This document shows positions 19,561 through 28,544 of a stretch of DNA of 49,931 nucleotides, in pieces; position 1 is the first letter of the stretch, and each line of letters starts with the position of its first letter. The notes beneath the pieces were generated by a model that worked only from the letters and a program-made list of their open reading frames with translations, was not told the DNA's origin and did not search any database. This DNA is from an uncultured Anaerovibrio sp. (GTDB lineage Bacteria > Bacillota > Negativicutes > Selenomonadales > Selenomonadaceae), in NCBI RefSeq assembly GCF_947302755.1, contig NZ_CAMYWM010000005.1, positions 1-49,931 on the forward strand, in the 5' to 3' direction. A program made the translations under genes and the position numbers.

Positions 19561-20652
19561 ATGCAGATTAGAATTTTAGATAAATACATATTTAAAGAGG
19601 TTTTTAAGACCTTTATATTTGGTATATGTGCATTTTCTGCCGTATTCATCGGTTCAGGAACATTGTTCCGTATTGCACAATATATTACGGAGTACGGTGC
19701 ATCCCTGGCGTCTGTGGCCAAGATTTTCGTATTGAGCCTACCAGGGGTTATTATTTGGACCTTTCCCATGTCCATGCTGCTGTCGGGGCTGCTGACCATT
19801 GGCCGCCTGTCCGGTAACAGTGAAATCACCGCCATGAAGTCCTGCGGTATCAGCTTTTATCGGATTGCGGCTCCGGCCGTTATTTTGGGAGCCTTTGTCA
19901 GCGTGTTTGCTGTTTATTTCAGCGAATACATTGTACCCTGGTCCAATGAGGCCTACAGCTACGTTCTTAATTACGAAATAAGGGGGAATTTGGCCCCCCA
20001 GTCCCAGGAGCATATTATTATAAAGGACATAAAAAACGGTAATATTGAAAATCTTATTTATGCCCGTAAGTACGACGCCATCAGCAACAAGATGCTGGGC
20101 ATCACCATGCAGTCCTTTGAAAAAGGGGTGCTGAGCCATGTGGAGAATGCCGAATACGCTGATTGGCAGAATAATCAGTGGACCATGCATCAGGGCATTA
20201 TCTATGATGTATCCAGCGGGGAAGCCAGTCATACCATGCACTTTGAGACCCAGGTGCTGCCGGTCAGCGAAAGTCCAAAGGAAATTATCCGCGAACAGAA
20301 GAAGCCGGAGGAAATGTCCATGACTGAGCTGACGGCCCAGATTGAAATCATGAAAAGCCAGTATGTAAATACGGCCAAGCTGGAAACCGAGCTGTATCAG
20401 CGGATTACCATTCCGATGGCCAGCCTGATTTTCACTTTGGTGGCCGTTCCTCTGGGGATGCAGCCCAACAGAAACAGCTCCTCCCGGGGATTTGTAATAA
20501 GTATTATTATTATCTTCATTTACTACAGCCTGATGACCATGGCCGGGGCCATTGCCCAGGGCGGAACTATTCCACCGATTATTGCGGTATGGCTGCCTAA
20601 TATTGTGGGACTTATTGCCGGCAGCTGGCTTATGTACAGGGCGGCAAAGTAA
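19561..20652 (+). CDS. lptF: LptF/LptG (YjgP/YjgQ) family LPS export permease
   Basis: LDKYIFKEVFKTFIFG, MSMLLSGLLTIGRLS, VPLGMQPNRNSSSRGFVISI. Confidence 0.93.
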   Translation: MQIRILDKYIFKEVFKTFIFGICAFSAVFIGSGTLFRIAQYITEYGASLASVAKIFVLSLPGVIIWTFPMSMLLSGLLTIGRLSGNSEITAMKSCGISFYRIAAPAVILGAFVSVFAVYFSEYIVPWSNEAYSYVLNYEIRGNLAPQSQEHIIIKDIKNGNIENLIYARKYDAISNKMLGITMQSFEKGVLSHVENAEYADWQNNQWTMHQGIIYDVSSGEASHTMHFETQVLPVSESPKEIIREQKKPEEMSMTELTAQIEIMKSQYVNTAKLETELYQRITIPMASLIFTLVAVPLGMQPNRNSSSRGFVISIIIIFIYYSLMTMAGAIAQGGTIPPIIAVWLPNIVGLIAGSWLMYRAAK

Positions 20653-20674
20653 TGGACAGTATTCAGTTTATTTT

Positions 20675-21904
20675 ATGGAAGGAAGTGACTTCGTCGTGTA
20701 TGGCCTGTTTTTAATAGTGGTTCTGGTAATCGTGGGCGGAGCCATAGCCTTCATTGGTGACAGATTGGGGTCCAGGGTAGGTAAGAAGAAGCTGACGATT
20801 TTCGGCCTTAGACCAAGGCATACCTCCATATTGGTGACTATACTTACGGGAATAAGCATTACTACCATGACCCTGGCCGTAATGGCCACTGTGTCGGAAA
20901 ACGTGCGCACGGCCCTGTTTGGCATGGAGCAGCTGCGTCATAATATGGGGGAAATGGAAAACCGTCTGGCCTATGCCTCCCAGGAGTTGGAGAAGGCCAA
21001 GGGGGAGCAGGCCAAGACCGATGAAACTCTGCTGAAGACCCGCAGTGATCTGGAGCAGCTCATGGATCAGCGGCGTGAGCTGGAGCAGCGGGCTGATGAG
21101 CTGCAACGGGGCAATGATGCCCTTGAAGCCGCCAAAGCGGAGCTGATGACGGAAAACAGCAGTCTGACCCTTCTAAATCAGGATTTGGAGGAGGATAATG
21201 CCAAGCTGGCAGGTACCAATCGCCAATTGGAGGAGCGGAATGACAGTCTGACTGCCGGTATTCAAATAATGCGGGAGGGGGATATTGCTTTCCGGGCCGG
21301 TGAGGTCCTGTCCAGCGGGGTGGTACAGTGTGGCCGCACCCAGGAGGAGACCATGAAGGATCTCCGTGCGCTGACGGATATCGCCAGGGAAAATATTGCA
21401 GCCCGGCTGGGGGACAAGGCTTCGGAGCAGGAGAAGCAGATTTGGGTTTTGGAGTCCGACTATGAATATGCCTCCAAGGTTATTTCCGAAAGCAAGGTTG
21501 ATATGGTGGTACGGGTTGCCTCCATTGGCAATCTGGTTCGTGGTGAGGATGTGCGGACGGTGCTGCAGCTATATCGAAACAAACGGGTATTTAATGATGG
21601 AGAGCTGATTGCTACTAAAGCCGTTCATATCAATGTGAATAAGGAAAATGAATTGAATGAGGCAATGACCGGCTTTTTGCGTAATATTAACCTGTTGGCC
21701 ACCCAAAGAGGGGTGTTGGCTGATCCGATTTCCGGCAACGTGGGAACCGTCGAAGGGGAAGAAATATACGATGCCATTGATGCCCTGCGGACAGCCCGTG
21801 GCAATGCCACAATTTACGCCTATGCCAAGGGAACCTGTGACGTATTGGGTCCTTTGCGGATAAAGCTGAAAATTATTGCATCCGGTGTAGTGGGGGCTTT
21901 TTAG
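20675..21904 (+). CDS. DUF3084-type protein: N-terminal TM segments plus long coiled coil
   Basis: GDRLGSRVGKKKLTIFGLRPRHTSILVTILTGISITTMTL; coiled coil from residue ~85; directly downstream of lptF. Confidence 0.8.
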   Translation: MEGSDFVVYGLFLIVVLVIVGGAIAFIGDRLGSRVGKKKLTIFGLRPRHTSILVTILTGISITTMTLAVMATVSENVRTALFGMEQLRHNMGEMENRLAYASQELEKAKGEQAKTDETLLKTRSDLEQLMDQRRELEQRADELQRGNDALEAAKAELMTENSSLTLLNQDLEEDNAKLAGTNRQLEERNDSLTAGIQIMREGDIAFRAGEVLSSGVVQCGRTQEETMKDLRALTDIARENIAARLGDKASEQEKQIWVLESDYEYASKVISESKVDMVVRVASIGNLVRGEDVRTVLQLYRNKRVFNDGELIATKAVHINVNKENELNEAMTGFLRNINLLATQRGVLADPISGNVGTVEGEEIYDAIDALRTARGNATIYAYAKGTCDVLGPLRIKLKIIASGVVGAF

Positions 21905-21926
21905 TATACTGACAGATGTTCAATAA

Positions 21927-21975
21927 GGTAGAGACTGATTGTCTTAACGCTTGGCGAAGGACAGCAGTCTCTACC
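21927..21975. repeat. 11-bp perfect inverted repeat (hairpin) between DUF3084 gene and YqgF-like gene
   Basis: GGTAGAGACTG...CAGTCTCTACC. Confidence 0.75.
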
Positions 21976-22002
21976 TTTGATTGATATACAGGAGTATTTA
22001 TT

Positions 22003-22422
22003 GTGAGTGGGCAGATATTAGTAAATAGTATTTTGGCGGTGGATCCCGGGCGGGATAAATGTGGGGTGGCGGCTGTGTCCGGCAATGGTGAAGTGCTGTA
22101 CCGGCAGGTGACAGAAACGGCCTCATTACCCGCTATAATCCGCAATTTAAAGGGGGAATACGGGGCTGATATACTGGTAATCGGCAACGGAACTACCAGC
22201 GGGGAAGCCCAGAGGCGGATAAAGGCTGAATGTCCGGAGCTGCAGCTGGTGGAGGTGGACGAATACTTTACCACCCAGCTGGCCCGCCGGGAATATTGGC
22301 AGGCAAATCCACCCCGTGGCTGGCGGCGGCTGCTGCCCACCAGTATGCAGGTACCGCCGGAGCCGGTGGATGATTTTGTGGCGGTTATTTTAGCCAGACG
22401 ATATTTGGATAGTATGCATTAG
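22003..22422 (+). CDS. YqgF/RuvX-like RNase H-fold protein
   Basis: ILAVDPGRDKCGVAAVS, LVIGNGTTS, VEVDEYFTTQLARREY; GTG start. Confidence 0.7.
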   Translation: MSGQILVNSILAVDPGRDKCGVAAVSGNGEVLYRQVTETASLPAIIRNLKGEYGADILVIGNGTTSGEAQRRIKAECPELQLVEVDEYFTTQLARREYWQANPPRGWRRLLPTSMQVPPEPVDDFVAVILARRYLDSMH

Positions 22423-22447
22423 AGTAAGGACCAGAGGGGGAGAAAAT

Positions 22448-22906
22448 ATGGCTGATGCAGTAAAACGACCGGAGTGGAATGAATATTTTCTGGATATTTC
22501 CAAGGCTGTGGGGAAGCGGTCTACCTGCCTGAGACGGAAGTATGGGGCAATTATTGTGAAGGACAGGATTATTGTCAGCACCGGCTATAATGGGGCCCCC
22601 AGGGGGGAGGCCAACTGTATTGATACGGGCTTGTGCGAGCGCCAGCGCCTGGGCATTAAGCCAGGGCAGAATTACGAGCTGTGCGTGGCAGTTCATGCCG
22701 AGCAGAATGCCATTATCAACGGTGATCCGGAGAAAATGAAGGGGGCCACAGCCTATATTGTGGGCTACAATGCAGATGGTACCCTGGCCAGCGGCAAGCC
22801 ATGCCTCCTGTGCCGCCGCATGCTCCGCAATGCCATGCTGGACAAGGTGATTTATCTGGAGTCAGACGGGTCAGTGGTGGAGGTAGAACCGAAGGATATC
22901 AAGTGA
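22448..22906 (+). CDS. comEB: dCMP deaminase (ComEB family)
   Basis: HAEQNAI and PCLLCRRML zinc-deaminase motifs; TGYNGAPRG. Confidence 0.93.
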   Translation: MADAVKRPEWNEYFLDISKAVGKRSTCLRRKYGAIIVKDRIIVSTGYNGAPRGEANCIDTGLCERQRLGIKPGQNYELCVAVHAEQNAIINGDPEKMKGATAYIVGYNADGTLASGKPCLLCRRMLRNAMLDKVIYLESDGSVVEVEPKDIK

Positions 22907-22913
22907 TAAACAG

Positions 22914-23090
22914 ATGGTCATACTTAGTGTCACGACGGTCATGAGTCTAAAGCTGTTTGTCCGATTTATATAGTGAAAAAAATCATAACTCGCTTCGCTC
23001 AAACAAATGATTTTTTTCACTAATATTAAGGTGCGGACAAAAGGGCTTCTTAACGACTCATGCCCTAAGTGTTCCACTAAGTATGACCAT
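22914..23090 (+). repeat. long intergenic hairpin R1 copy A with conserved apical loop
   Basis: outer arms ATGGTCATACTTAGTG/CACTAAGTATGACCAT (16 bp); inner TAGTGAAAAAAATCAT/ATGATTTTTTTCACTA; loop AACTCGCTTCGCTCAAAC 22987-23004. Confidence 0.9.
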
Positions 23091-23219
23091 TTAATTTTAC
23101 CTATATACCCGTTAATATCGGACGAAAGCCCCTATACTTTCATCTTGCTTATCTGGTTGACATAGTTTATTTAGTGGAGTAAAATTGGTTTGTTCTAAAG
23201 AAAGCAGGTGACCTTTTGT

Positions 23220-24257
23220 ATGCCAAATTTTATTTGGGCATTGTTGATTGCCCTGGTGGTATCCCTTGTTATTACCCCGGTGGTTATCCTTTTTGCAGAT
23301 AAAACCGGTGCCATGGATGCACCTGATGCCAGAAAAGTTCATAAAAAGCCTATTCCCCGCATCGGCGGCTTGGGCATTTATATTGCCTTTATGACAGGAG
23401 TCTTGGGTACTCTGCAGCTTGATTTGCTGCCGGAGGATGTACAGTCCGGCGTTATCGGCTTATTGGTGGGGGCAACCCTGATTGTTATTCTTGGCTTAAT
23501 CGACGATTACAAAAATCTGCCGCCCAAGGTGAAGCTCCTGGGGCAGATTGTGGCAGCAGGGGTTCTGGTAGCTTTTGGCGTACAGATTGATTTCGTGGCA
23601 GATCCCTTTGGCGATTATTTTTATCTGGAATATTTTGCGGTTCCGGCCACCCTATTTTGGATTGTGGGGCTGACCAATACCGTCAATTTAATAGATGGCC
23701 TGGATGGACTGGCGGCCGGTGTAGCAACCATTGCTTCCATTACTATTCTGCTGGTGGCCATTCAGAACTCCTTTGTGCTGGTGACCATTGTTACTGCAGC
23801 CTTGGCAGGAGCCGCCATTGGCTTCCTGTGGTATAACTTTAATCCGGCAAAGATTTTTATGGGAGATACGGGCAGTATGTTCCTAGGCTTTGTATTGGCC
23901 GGAATTTCTGTAATAGGGGCAGTCAAGAGTGCAGCTACCATTGCCCTTATAGTGCCAATTTTGGCTTTGGGTGTGCCTATCATGGATACCTCCTTTGCCA
24001 TTATTCGCCGTTATCGTGGCGGTGTGCCAATCTTCAAGCCTGACAAGGGCCATCTTCATCATCGCCTGCTGGACATGGGCTTTAATCAGCGTCAGGCCGT
24101 ATTGCTGATGTATGTAATCAGTGCCATGCTGGGCATGAGTGCAGTGCTTCTCAATGAGGTATCCGGCGGTATTGCTGTTGCCATCGTTGTGGCAGTGCTG
24201 CTGGTGGTGTTTGTTGGTGCGAAAAAGCTGGGGATTCTCAGAATGAAGAATCCGTGA
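23220..24257 (+). CDS. undecaprenyl-phosphate GlcNAc-1-phosphate transferase (WecA/TagO/MraY family)
   Basis: [65 protein letters not shown]. Confidence 0.93.
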   Translation: MPNFIWALLIALVVSLVITPVVILFADKTGAMDAPDARKVHKKPIPRIGGLGIYIAFMTGVLGTLQLDLLPEDVQSGVIGLLVGATLIVILGLIDDYKNLPPKVKLLGQIVAAGVLVAFGVQIDFVADPFGDYFYLEYFAVPATLFWIVGLTNTVNLIDGLDGLAAGVATIASITILLVAIQNSFVLVTIVTAALAGAAIGFLWYNFNPAKIFMGDTGSMFLGFVLAGISVIGAVKSAATIALIVPILALGVPIMDTSFAIIRRYRGGVPIFKPDKGHLHHRLLDMGFNQRQAVLLMYVISAMLGMSAVLLNEVSGGIAVAIVVAVLLVVFVGAKKLGILRMKNP

Positions 24258-24301
24258 TTGCCAGTAATTTATAATTAGTATATTGTATGTGGAAGGGGAT
24301 T

Positions 24302-25465
24302 ATGATGGGTAAAAAAATTAAAGTTATGACCGTGTTTGGTACCCGCCCAGAAGCAATTAAAATGGCTCCGGTAGTGTTGGAGCTGGCTAAACATCCTGAA
24401 GAAATTCAACCGGTGGTGGCGGTTACTGCCCAGCATCGTGATATGCTGGATCAGGTGTTGAATTTGTTCCATATCAGGCCGGATTATGATTTGGATATTA
24501 TGGCTGCCGGTCAGACCTTATTTGATATTACCTCCCGGGCTATGATGGGCCTGGATAAGGTGTTGCAGAAGGAAAAGCCCGATATTGTGCTGGTACATGG
24601 TGATACTACCACCACCTTTGCCGGTGCACTGGCCGCCTATTATCATCAGACGGCAGTGGGCCATGTGGAGGCTGGGCTGAGAACCCACAATAAATATTCG
24701 CCATTCCCGGAGGAAATGAACCGCAGGCTTACCGGCTCCATTGCGGATATGCATTTTGCCCCTACCAATACCTCCGAGAGCAACCTTTTGGCAGAATCCA
24801 TCAATAAGGAAAGCATTTTTGTTACCGGCAACACGGTTATTGATGCTCTGCATAAAACTGTCCGGGAGGATTTTGTTTTTGAGAACGATACCCTTCAGAG
24901 CATTGACTACAGAAATAAGCGGATAATTCTTGTTACCACCCACCGCCGCGAAAATCTGGGTGAACCCATGCGCAACGTATACAAGGCTCTGCGTCAGCTC
25001 ACTGAGGAATTTGAGGATGTGGAGATTGTCTTCCCGGTTCATAAGAACCCGAAGGTTCGTGAGGTAGTTAAGGAAGAATTGGGGGGCCATGACAAGGTTT
25101 ACCTCATTGATCCCTTGGATTACGAGCCCTTTGCCAATTTGATGCACAGGGCCTATATGATTCTCACTGACTCCGGTGGCGTTCAGGAGGAGGCCCCAGC
25201 CCTTGGCAAGCCGGTGCTGGTGCTGCGTGATACCACAGAGCGGCCTGAGGCCGTGGAGGCTGGTACCGTTAAGCTCATTGGTACTGATGAAGGGGTGGTA
25301 TATGAGGAAGCCAAGAAGCTGCTGACGGATAGGCAGGAATATAACAGCATGGCTGAGGCCTGCAATCCATATGGTGACGGCCAGGCATCCCGTCGTATTG
25401 TGGAGGCTATTCTCCATAAGTATGGAAAGGGTCATGCCAAGCCAGACCGCTTTGTGGCCAAATAA
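24302..25465 (+). CDS. wecB: UDP-N-acetylglucosamine 2-epimerase (non-hydrolysing)
   Basis: KVMTVFGTRPEAIKMAPV, VHGDTTTTFAGALAAYY, TDSGGVQEEAPALGKPVLVLRDTTERPEA. Confidence 0.96.
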   Translation: MMGKKIKVMTVFGTRPEAIKMAPVVLELAKHPEEIQPVVAVTAQHRDMLDQVLNLFHIRPDYDLDIMAAGQTLFDITSRAMMGLDKVLQKEKPDIVLVHGDTTTTFAGALAAYYHQTAVGHVEAGLRTHNKYSPFPEEMNRRLTGSIADMHFAPTNTSESNLLAESINKESIFVTGNTVIDALHKTVREDFVFENDTLQSIDYRNKRIILVTTHRRENLGEPMRNVYKALRQLTEEFEDVEIVFPVHKNPKVREVVKEELGGHDKVYLIDPLDYEPFANLMHRAYMILTDSGGVQEEAPALGKPVLVLRDTTERPEAVEAGTVKLIGTDEGVVYEEAKKLLTDRQEYNSMAEACNPYGDGQASRRIVEAILHKYGKGHAKPDRFVAK

Positions 25466-25477
25466 TTTCATGATGTT

Positions 25478-25508
25478 GAGGACTGCGTTATCCGTGGTCC
25501 TTTTTTTA
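25478..25508 (+). terminator. terminator after wecB
   Basis: AGGAC...GTCCT followed by TTTTTTTATTT. Confidence 0.7.
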
Positions 25509-25519
25509 TTTGTTACAAT

Positions 25520-25707
25520 GTGGGTCCTGTCATGGAATAGGCCATTCATTTGCTTCGCTAGTGCCACATCAATTTATTTATCGGCTTAAAGATGGTATGG
25601 ACGGACTTAGTAACCGTCCGCCACATCACAGTGGCTTCGATGAGTTTATTACAGATGTGTCATTTTTGAGCTTCGCATGCTTCATGTCCTTATTCCATGC
25701 CACCCAC
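25520..25707. repeat. long imperfect intergenic hairpin with strong GGACGG/CCGTCC apical stem
   Basis: outer arms GTGGGTCCTGTCATGGAATA vs TATTCCATGCCACCCAC; apical GGACGGacttagtaaCCGTCC. Confidence 0.7.
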
Positions 25708-25740
25708 AGTTATTGCACATAAGGACAGGGGGGCTTACTG

Positions 25741-25888
25741 GAGCACTTAGGTCATTAATCCCTAAGAAAGGCTTTTTGTCCGTACATCAATTTTAGTGAA
25801 AAATTTCATTTGTCTGAGGGAAGGGTGTTATGATTTTTTCACTATTTAAAGGGGACAAAAAATTAGGGCCATGACCGTCGCGACAGTA
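25741..25888 (-). repeat. long intergenic hairpin R1 copy B (opposite orientation to copy A, diverged loop)
   Basis: TTTAGTGAAAAATTTCAT/ATGATTTTTTCACTA stem; reverse complement shares CGACGGTCATG, TTTGTCC, ATAGTGAAAAAATCATAAC and CAAATGA blocks with copy A. Confidence 0.75.
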
Positions 25889-25977
25889 ACCACCACCTGC
25901 CCCTTTACATGAGAACCATAAATAGAAATTATGAGAATATTAATATGAAATTATTTTCATAAATTTAGTAGAATTGT

Positions 25978-26005
25978 TTCACAAATAAAGGAAATTTGCT
26001 ATAAT
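25978..26005 (+). promoter_or_regulatory. candidate sigma-A-like promoter for the atp operon
   Basis: TTCACA - 16 nt - TATAAT upstream of ATG 26060. Confidence 0.45.
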
Positions 26006-26059
26006 TTCAAGTGTTGCAAATTGTACAGATATTTCAATTGGCAAAGGCAGGTGAAAACC

Positions 26060-26314
26060 ATGAAGACGGCGAATAACCATAGTAGTGAGAATAAGGGTCG
26101 GGAAGCCGGGGGCTTGTCCCAGGCGTTGAAGGCCTTTGGCGTCCTGGGGGGCATAGGTATTTTCTTTGCAGTAGTTATAGGGATTTGTATTTTCATGGGT
26201 TCCCTTGCAGATGACCTTCTGGGATTGGCCTATGGTGGGAAGCTGGTTGGCATTATTCTGGGGGTTCCTGTGGCCTTTTATTTAACCTACAAGCAGCTTA
26301 AAGGCATAATTTAG
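26060..26314 (+). CDS. AtpZ/AtpI-family protein (small 2-TM ATP synthase gene-cluster protein)
   Basis: ALKAFGVLGGIGIFFAVVIGICIFMGSLADDLL; immediately upstream of atpI/atpB. Confidence 0.75.
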   Translation: MKTANNHSSENKGREAGGLSQALKAFGVLGGIGIFFAVVIGICIFMGSLADDLLGLAYGGKLVGIILGVPVAFYLTYKQLKGII

Positions 26315-26464
26315 GCTTTATTTCCTGCTTTTCATCGTATGAAAATTAGGTGAATACGCTAATTACTTATGCTATAATTATAGTTATCTTATGTTGGTTT
26401 TTTGCCGGCATAGAATAATATTATATTCAACGAAGACGGGTAATGTACTTGTCGGAGGAGGAAT

Positions 26465-26842
26465 ATGCGGGAAGTTATATCGACTAACGTCCTAAGGATG
26501 TTAAGAATACTGGGAGTGCTGACGGCCATAATGGCAGTTTATCTTCTGGTATATGGGCAGATAATTTTGCTTTGCGGGGTAGCAGCCGGTTATATTATGG
26601 GTATTGCCTGGTATGGTATTATGCTGGGACGGTTGTGGCGCAGTGCGGATATGACTGCAGCCCAGGCAAAGAGTACCATGGCAATGGGACTTATTTTGCG
26701 TCTGTTACTGCTGGGGGCTGTATTTGCCGTGGCTATCCATATGGGGATGGATCAGTTTGTGGCAGTGGTCACAGGCTTTGCCATCGTTTATCTATTGGGT
26801 ATGGTCCTGTTGATACAGACCAACTACAGCAGATATCTGTAA
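26465..26842 (+). CDS. atpI: ATP synthase subunit I-like protein
   Basis: four predicted TM segments, position before atpB. Confidence 0.72.
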   Translation: MREVISTNVLRMLRILGVLTAIMAVYLLVYGQIILLCGVAAGYIMGIAWYGIMLGRLWRSADMTAAQAKSTMAMGLILRLLLLGAVFAVAIHMGMDQFVAVVTGFAIVYLLGMVLLIQTNYSRYL

Positions 26843-26909
26843 GTGAGTCGATGTAAATTCTCATGTTGTGTCCGGCATGGTCCGGATACATTAGAAGGGG
26901 GTATAGGTT

Positions 26910-27578
26910 ATGCATGAAATCGGTGTTCGCGAAACAGTGCAGTTTGCCGGCCTGACCTTCAATTGGGAGACACTGGTGATGACCTGGATAAGTATGGCCA
27001 TTGTTTTATTAATAGCTATACTTGCCACCAGGAACCTCAAAATGGTACCAACTGGTGCCCAGAACATTGTTGAGGGACTCATCGTGTGGCTTAGGGAGCA
27101 GACGCTTACCAGTCTTGGTCCAAAGGGAGAATTCCTTTGTCCATTGATTGTGACATTGTTCCTTTTCCTGATTGTAGCCAATTGGCTTGGTCTGGTGCCT
27201 ACTATGGCATCGCCGACAAATGATCTGAACACCACCTTGGGCCTGGCACTTTTCATTATCGTTATGGTACACACTTTGGGCGTATACATGAAGGGAATGC
27301 ATTATATTAAGCATTTCTTCCAGCCGTTCCCAATATTTGTTATCATTAACGTTATTGAGGAAATCGCCAAGCCAATCACACTGGCCTTCCGTCTATTTGG
27401 TAACATTCTGGCAGGTGAGATTCTCATCATTATTTTGCTTATGCTGGCTAAATGGGCAATTCTCCCATCTGTAGCATGGCTGGCTTTCAGTTTGTTTATC
27501 GGCGGAGTACAGGCATTTATCTTCACCAGCCTTTCCCTGGCTTATTTGGCCAATGCAGTAAAGGACAGTGAGGAGTAG
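26910..27578 (+). CDS. atpB: F0F1 ATP synthase subunit a
   Basis: PITLAFRLFGNILAGEI; LGLVPTMASPTNDLNTTLGLAL. Confidence 0.97.
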   Translation: MHEIGVRETVQFAGLTFNWETLVMTWISMAIVLLIAILATRNLKMVPTGAQNIVEGLIVWLREQTLTSLGPKGEFLCPLIVTLFLFLIVANWLGLVPTMASPTNDLNTTLGLALFIIVMVHTLGVYMKGMHYIKHFFQPFPIFVIINVIEEIAKPITLAFRLFGNILAGEILIIILLMLAKWAILPSVAWLAFSLFIGGVQAFIFTSLSLAYLANAVKDSEE

Positions 27579-27581
27579 GAA

Positions 27582-27710
27582 CGTTTTCTCGTTATTTTTA
27601 CTATGAAATCTTAGCGAAGCAAATCCGAAGGATGCAGATGAGCTTTAGATTTTGTGTAAGAGCGTAGTGCAAAATATTATTTTGCACGGAGTTTATCACG
27701 ACGAAAACAG
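27582..27710. repeat. structured intergenic element between atpB and atpE, containing R2 copy 2
   Basis: GAAATCTTAGC...GCTTTAGATTT stem; GTGCAAAATA/TATTTTGCAC hairpin; outer GTTTTC/GAAAAC pairing; similar to 16482-16540. Confidence 0.7.
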
Positions 27711-27745
27711 AAAAAATCGTTATTTATTTTAAGGAGGATTATCTA

Positions 27746-27997
27746 ATGGAACATTCAGTTATGGTAGCGGCAGCTATGATCGGTGTAGGTATTATTATGG
27801 GTTTGGCAGCAGTTGGTGCAGCTTTAGGTGATGCACTGGTAACCAGTAAGTTTATTGAGGGCTTGACCCGTCAGCCAGAGGCAAAGAACGCACTCTTCAC
27901 TAACACCCTGATTTCCGTAGGTCTGATCGAGGCAATGTGTATTATCGCCACCGTTATTGCCCTGATTATTCTCTACGCTAATCCGCTCATCAAGTAA
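27746..27997 (+). CDS. atpE: F0F1 ATP synthase subunit c
   Basis: 83 aa two-helix hairpin with RQPEAK loop and helix-2 Glu (GLIEAMCII). Confidence 0.96.
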   Translation: MEHSVMVAAAMIGVGIIMGLAAVGAALGDALVTSKFIEGLTRQPEAKNALFTNTLISVGLIEAMCIIATVIALIILYANPLIK

Positions 27998-28040
27998 TTA
28001 ACGCTGCCGATGAGTCTATTAAGTAGAGGGGGCAATAGAA

Positions 28041-28544
28041 TTGATTGATATTAACGCAACATTAATTGCGCAGATGCTGAACTTCTTGGTTCTTGTTGTT
28101 CTTCTCCGTATTTTTGCGTACAAGCCTATTGTTAAGATGTTAAAAGAGCGTGAGGAAAGAATCGCCGGCAGTATTAAGAAGGCTGACGACGATGCAGCAG
28201 CTGCTGAAGCTACCCTGAAGCAGTATCAGGAACAGCTGGCAGGTGCCCGTGTAAAGGCTCAGGAGATCATTGACAAGGCAGAAAAGCGCACTCGTGAAGA
28301 TCATGAGGCCAGCATGCAGACAACCAAAGCTGAGATCGATCAGATGAAGCATGCTGCCCAGCAGGAGATTCAGAGGGAACGCGCTCTGGCAGTTGAAAAG
28401 CTCAAGGGACAGGTTGCTGCACTTTCCATTGCCGCAGCTGAGAAAATCGTTTCCAAGAATATTGATGCTGCTGAGAATGAAGCACTTATCAAGGAGTTTA
28501 TCGACCAGCTCGATAAGGACAAGATTGGTGATTTGCCATGTTAA
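28041..28544 (+). CDS. atpF: F0F1 ATP synthase subunit b
   Basis: N-terminal TM plus long charged helix; operon position; TTG start. Confidence 0.94.
   Translation: MIDINATLIAQMLNFLVLVVLLRIFAYKPIVKMLKEREERIAGSIKKADDDAAAAEATLKQYQEQLAGARVKAQEIIDKAEKRTREDHEASMQTTKAEIDQMKHAAQQEIQRERALAVEKLKGQVAALSIAAAEKIVSKNIDAAENEALIKEFIDQLDKDKIGDLPC

Noticed and set aside
20552-20674. upstream extension of the DUF3084 ORF into lptF
   Set aside because: The extra N-terminus is out-of-frame lptF sequence; ATG 20675 gives the expected protein start.
24518-25567. 349-aa minus-strand ORF over wecB
   Set aside because: No protein family features; wecB is clear on the + strand.
25371-25722. short + ORFs 25371-25589 and 25510-25722 after wecB
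   Set aside because: First overlaps wecB out of frame, second lies in the folded intergenic block; no RBS or homology features.
28538-28544. overlap of atpF and atpH as a possible frameshift
   Set aside because: Short overlap of two complete genes, normal for translationally coupled atp genes.
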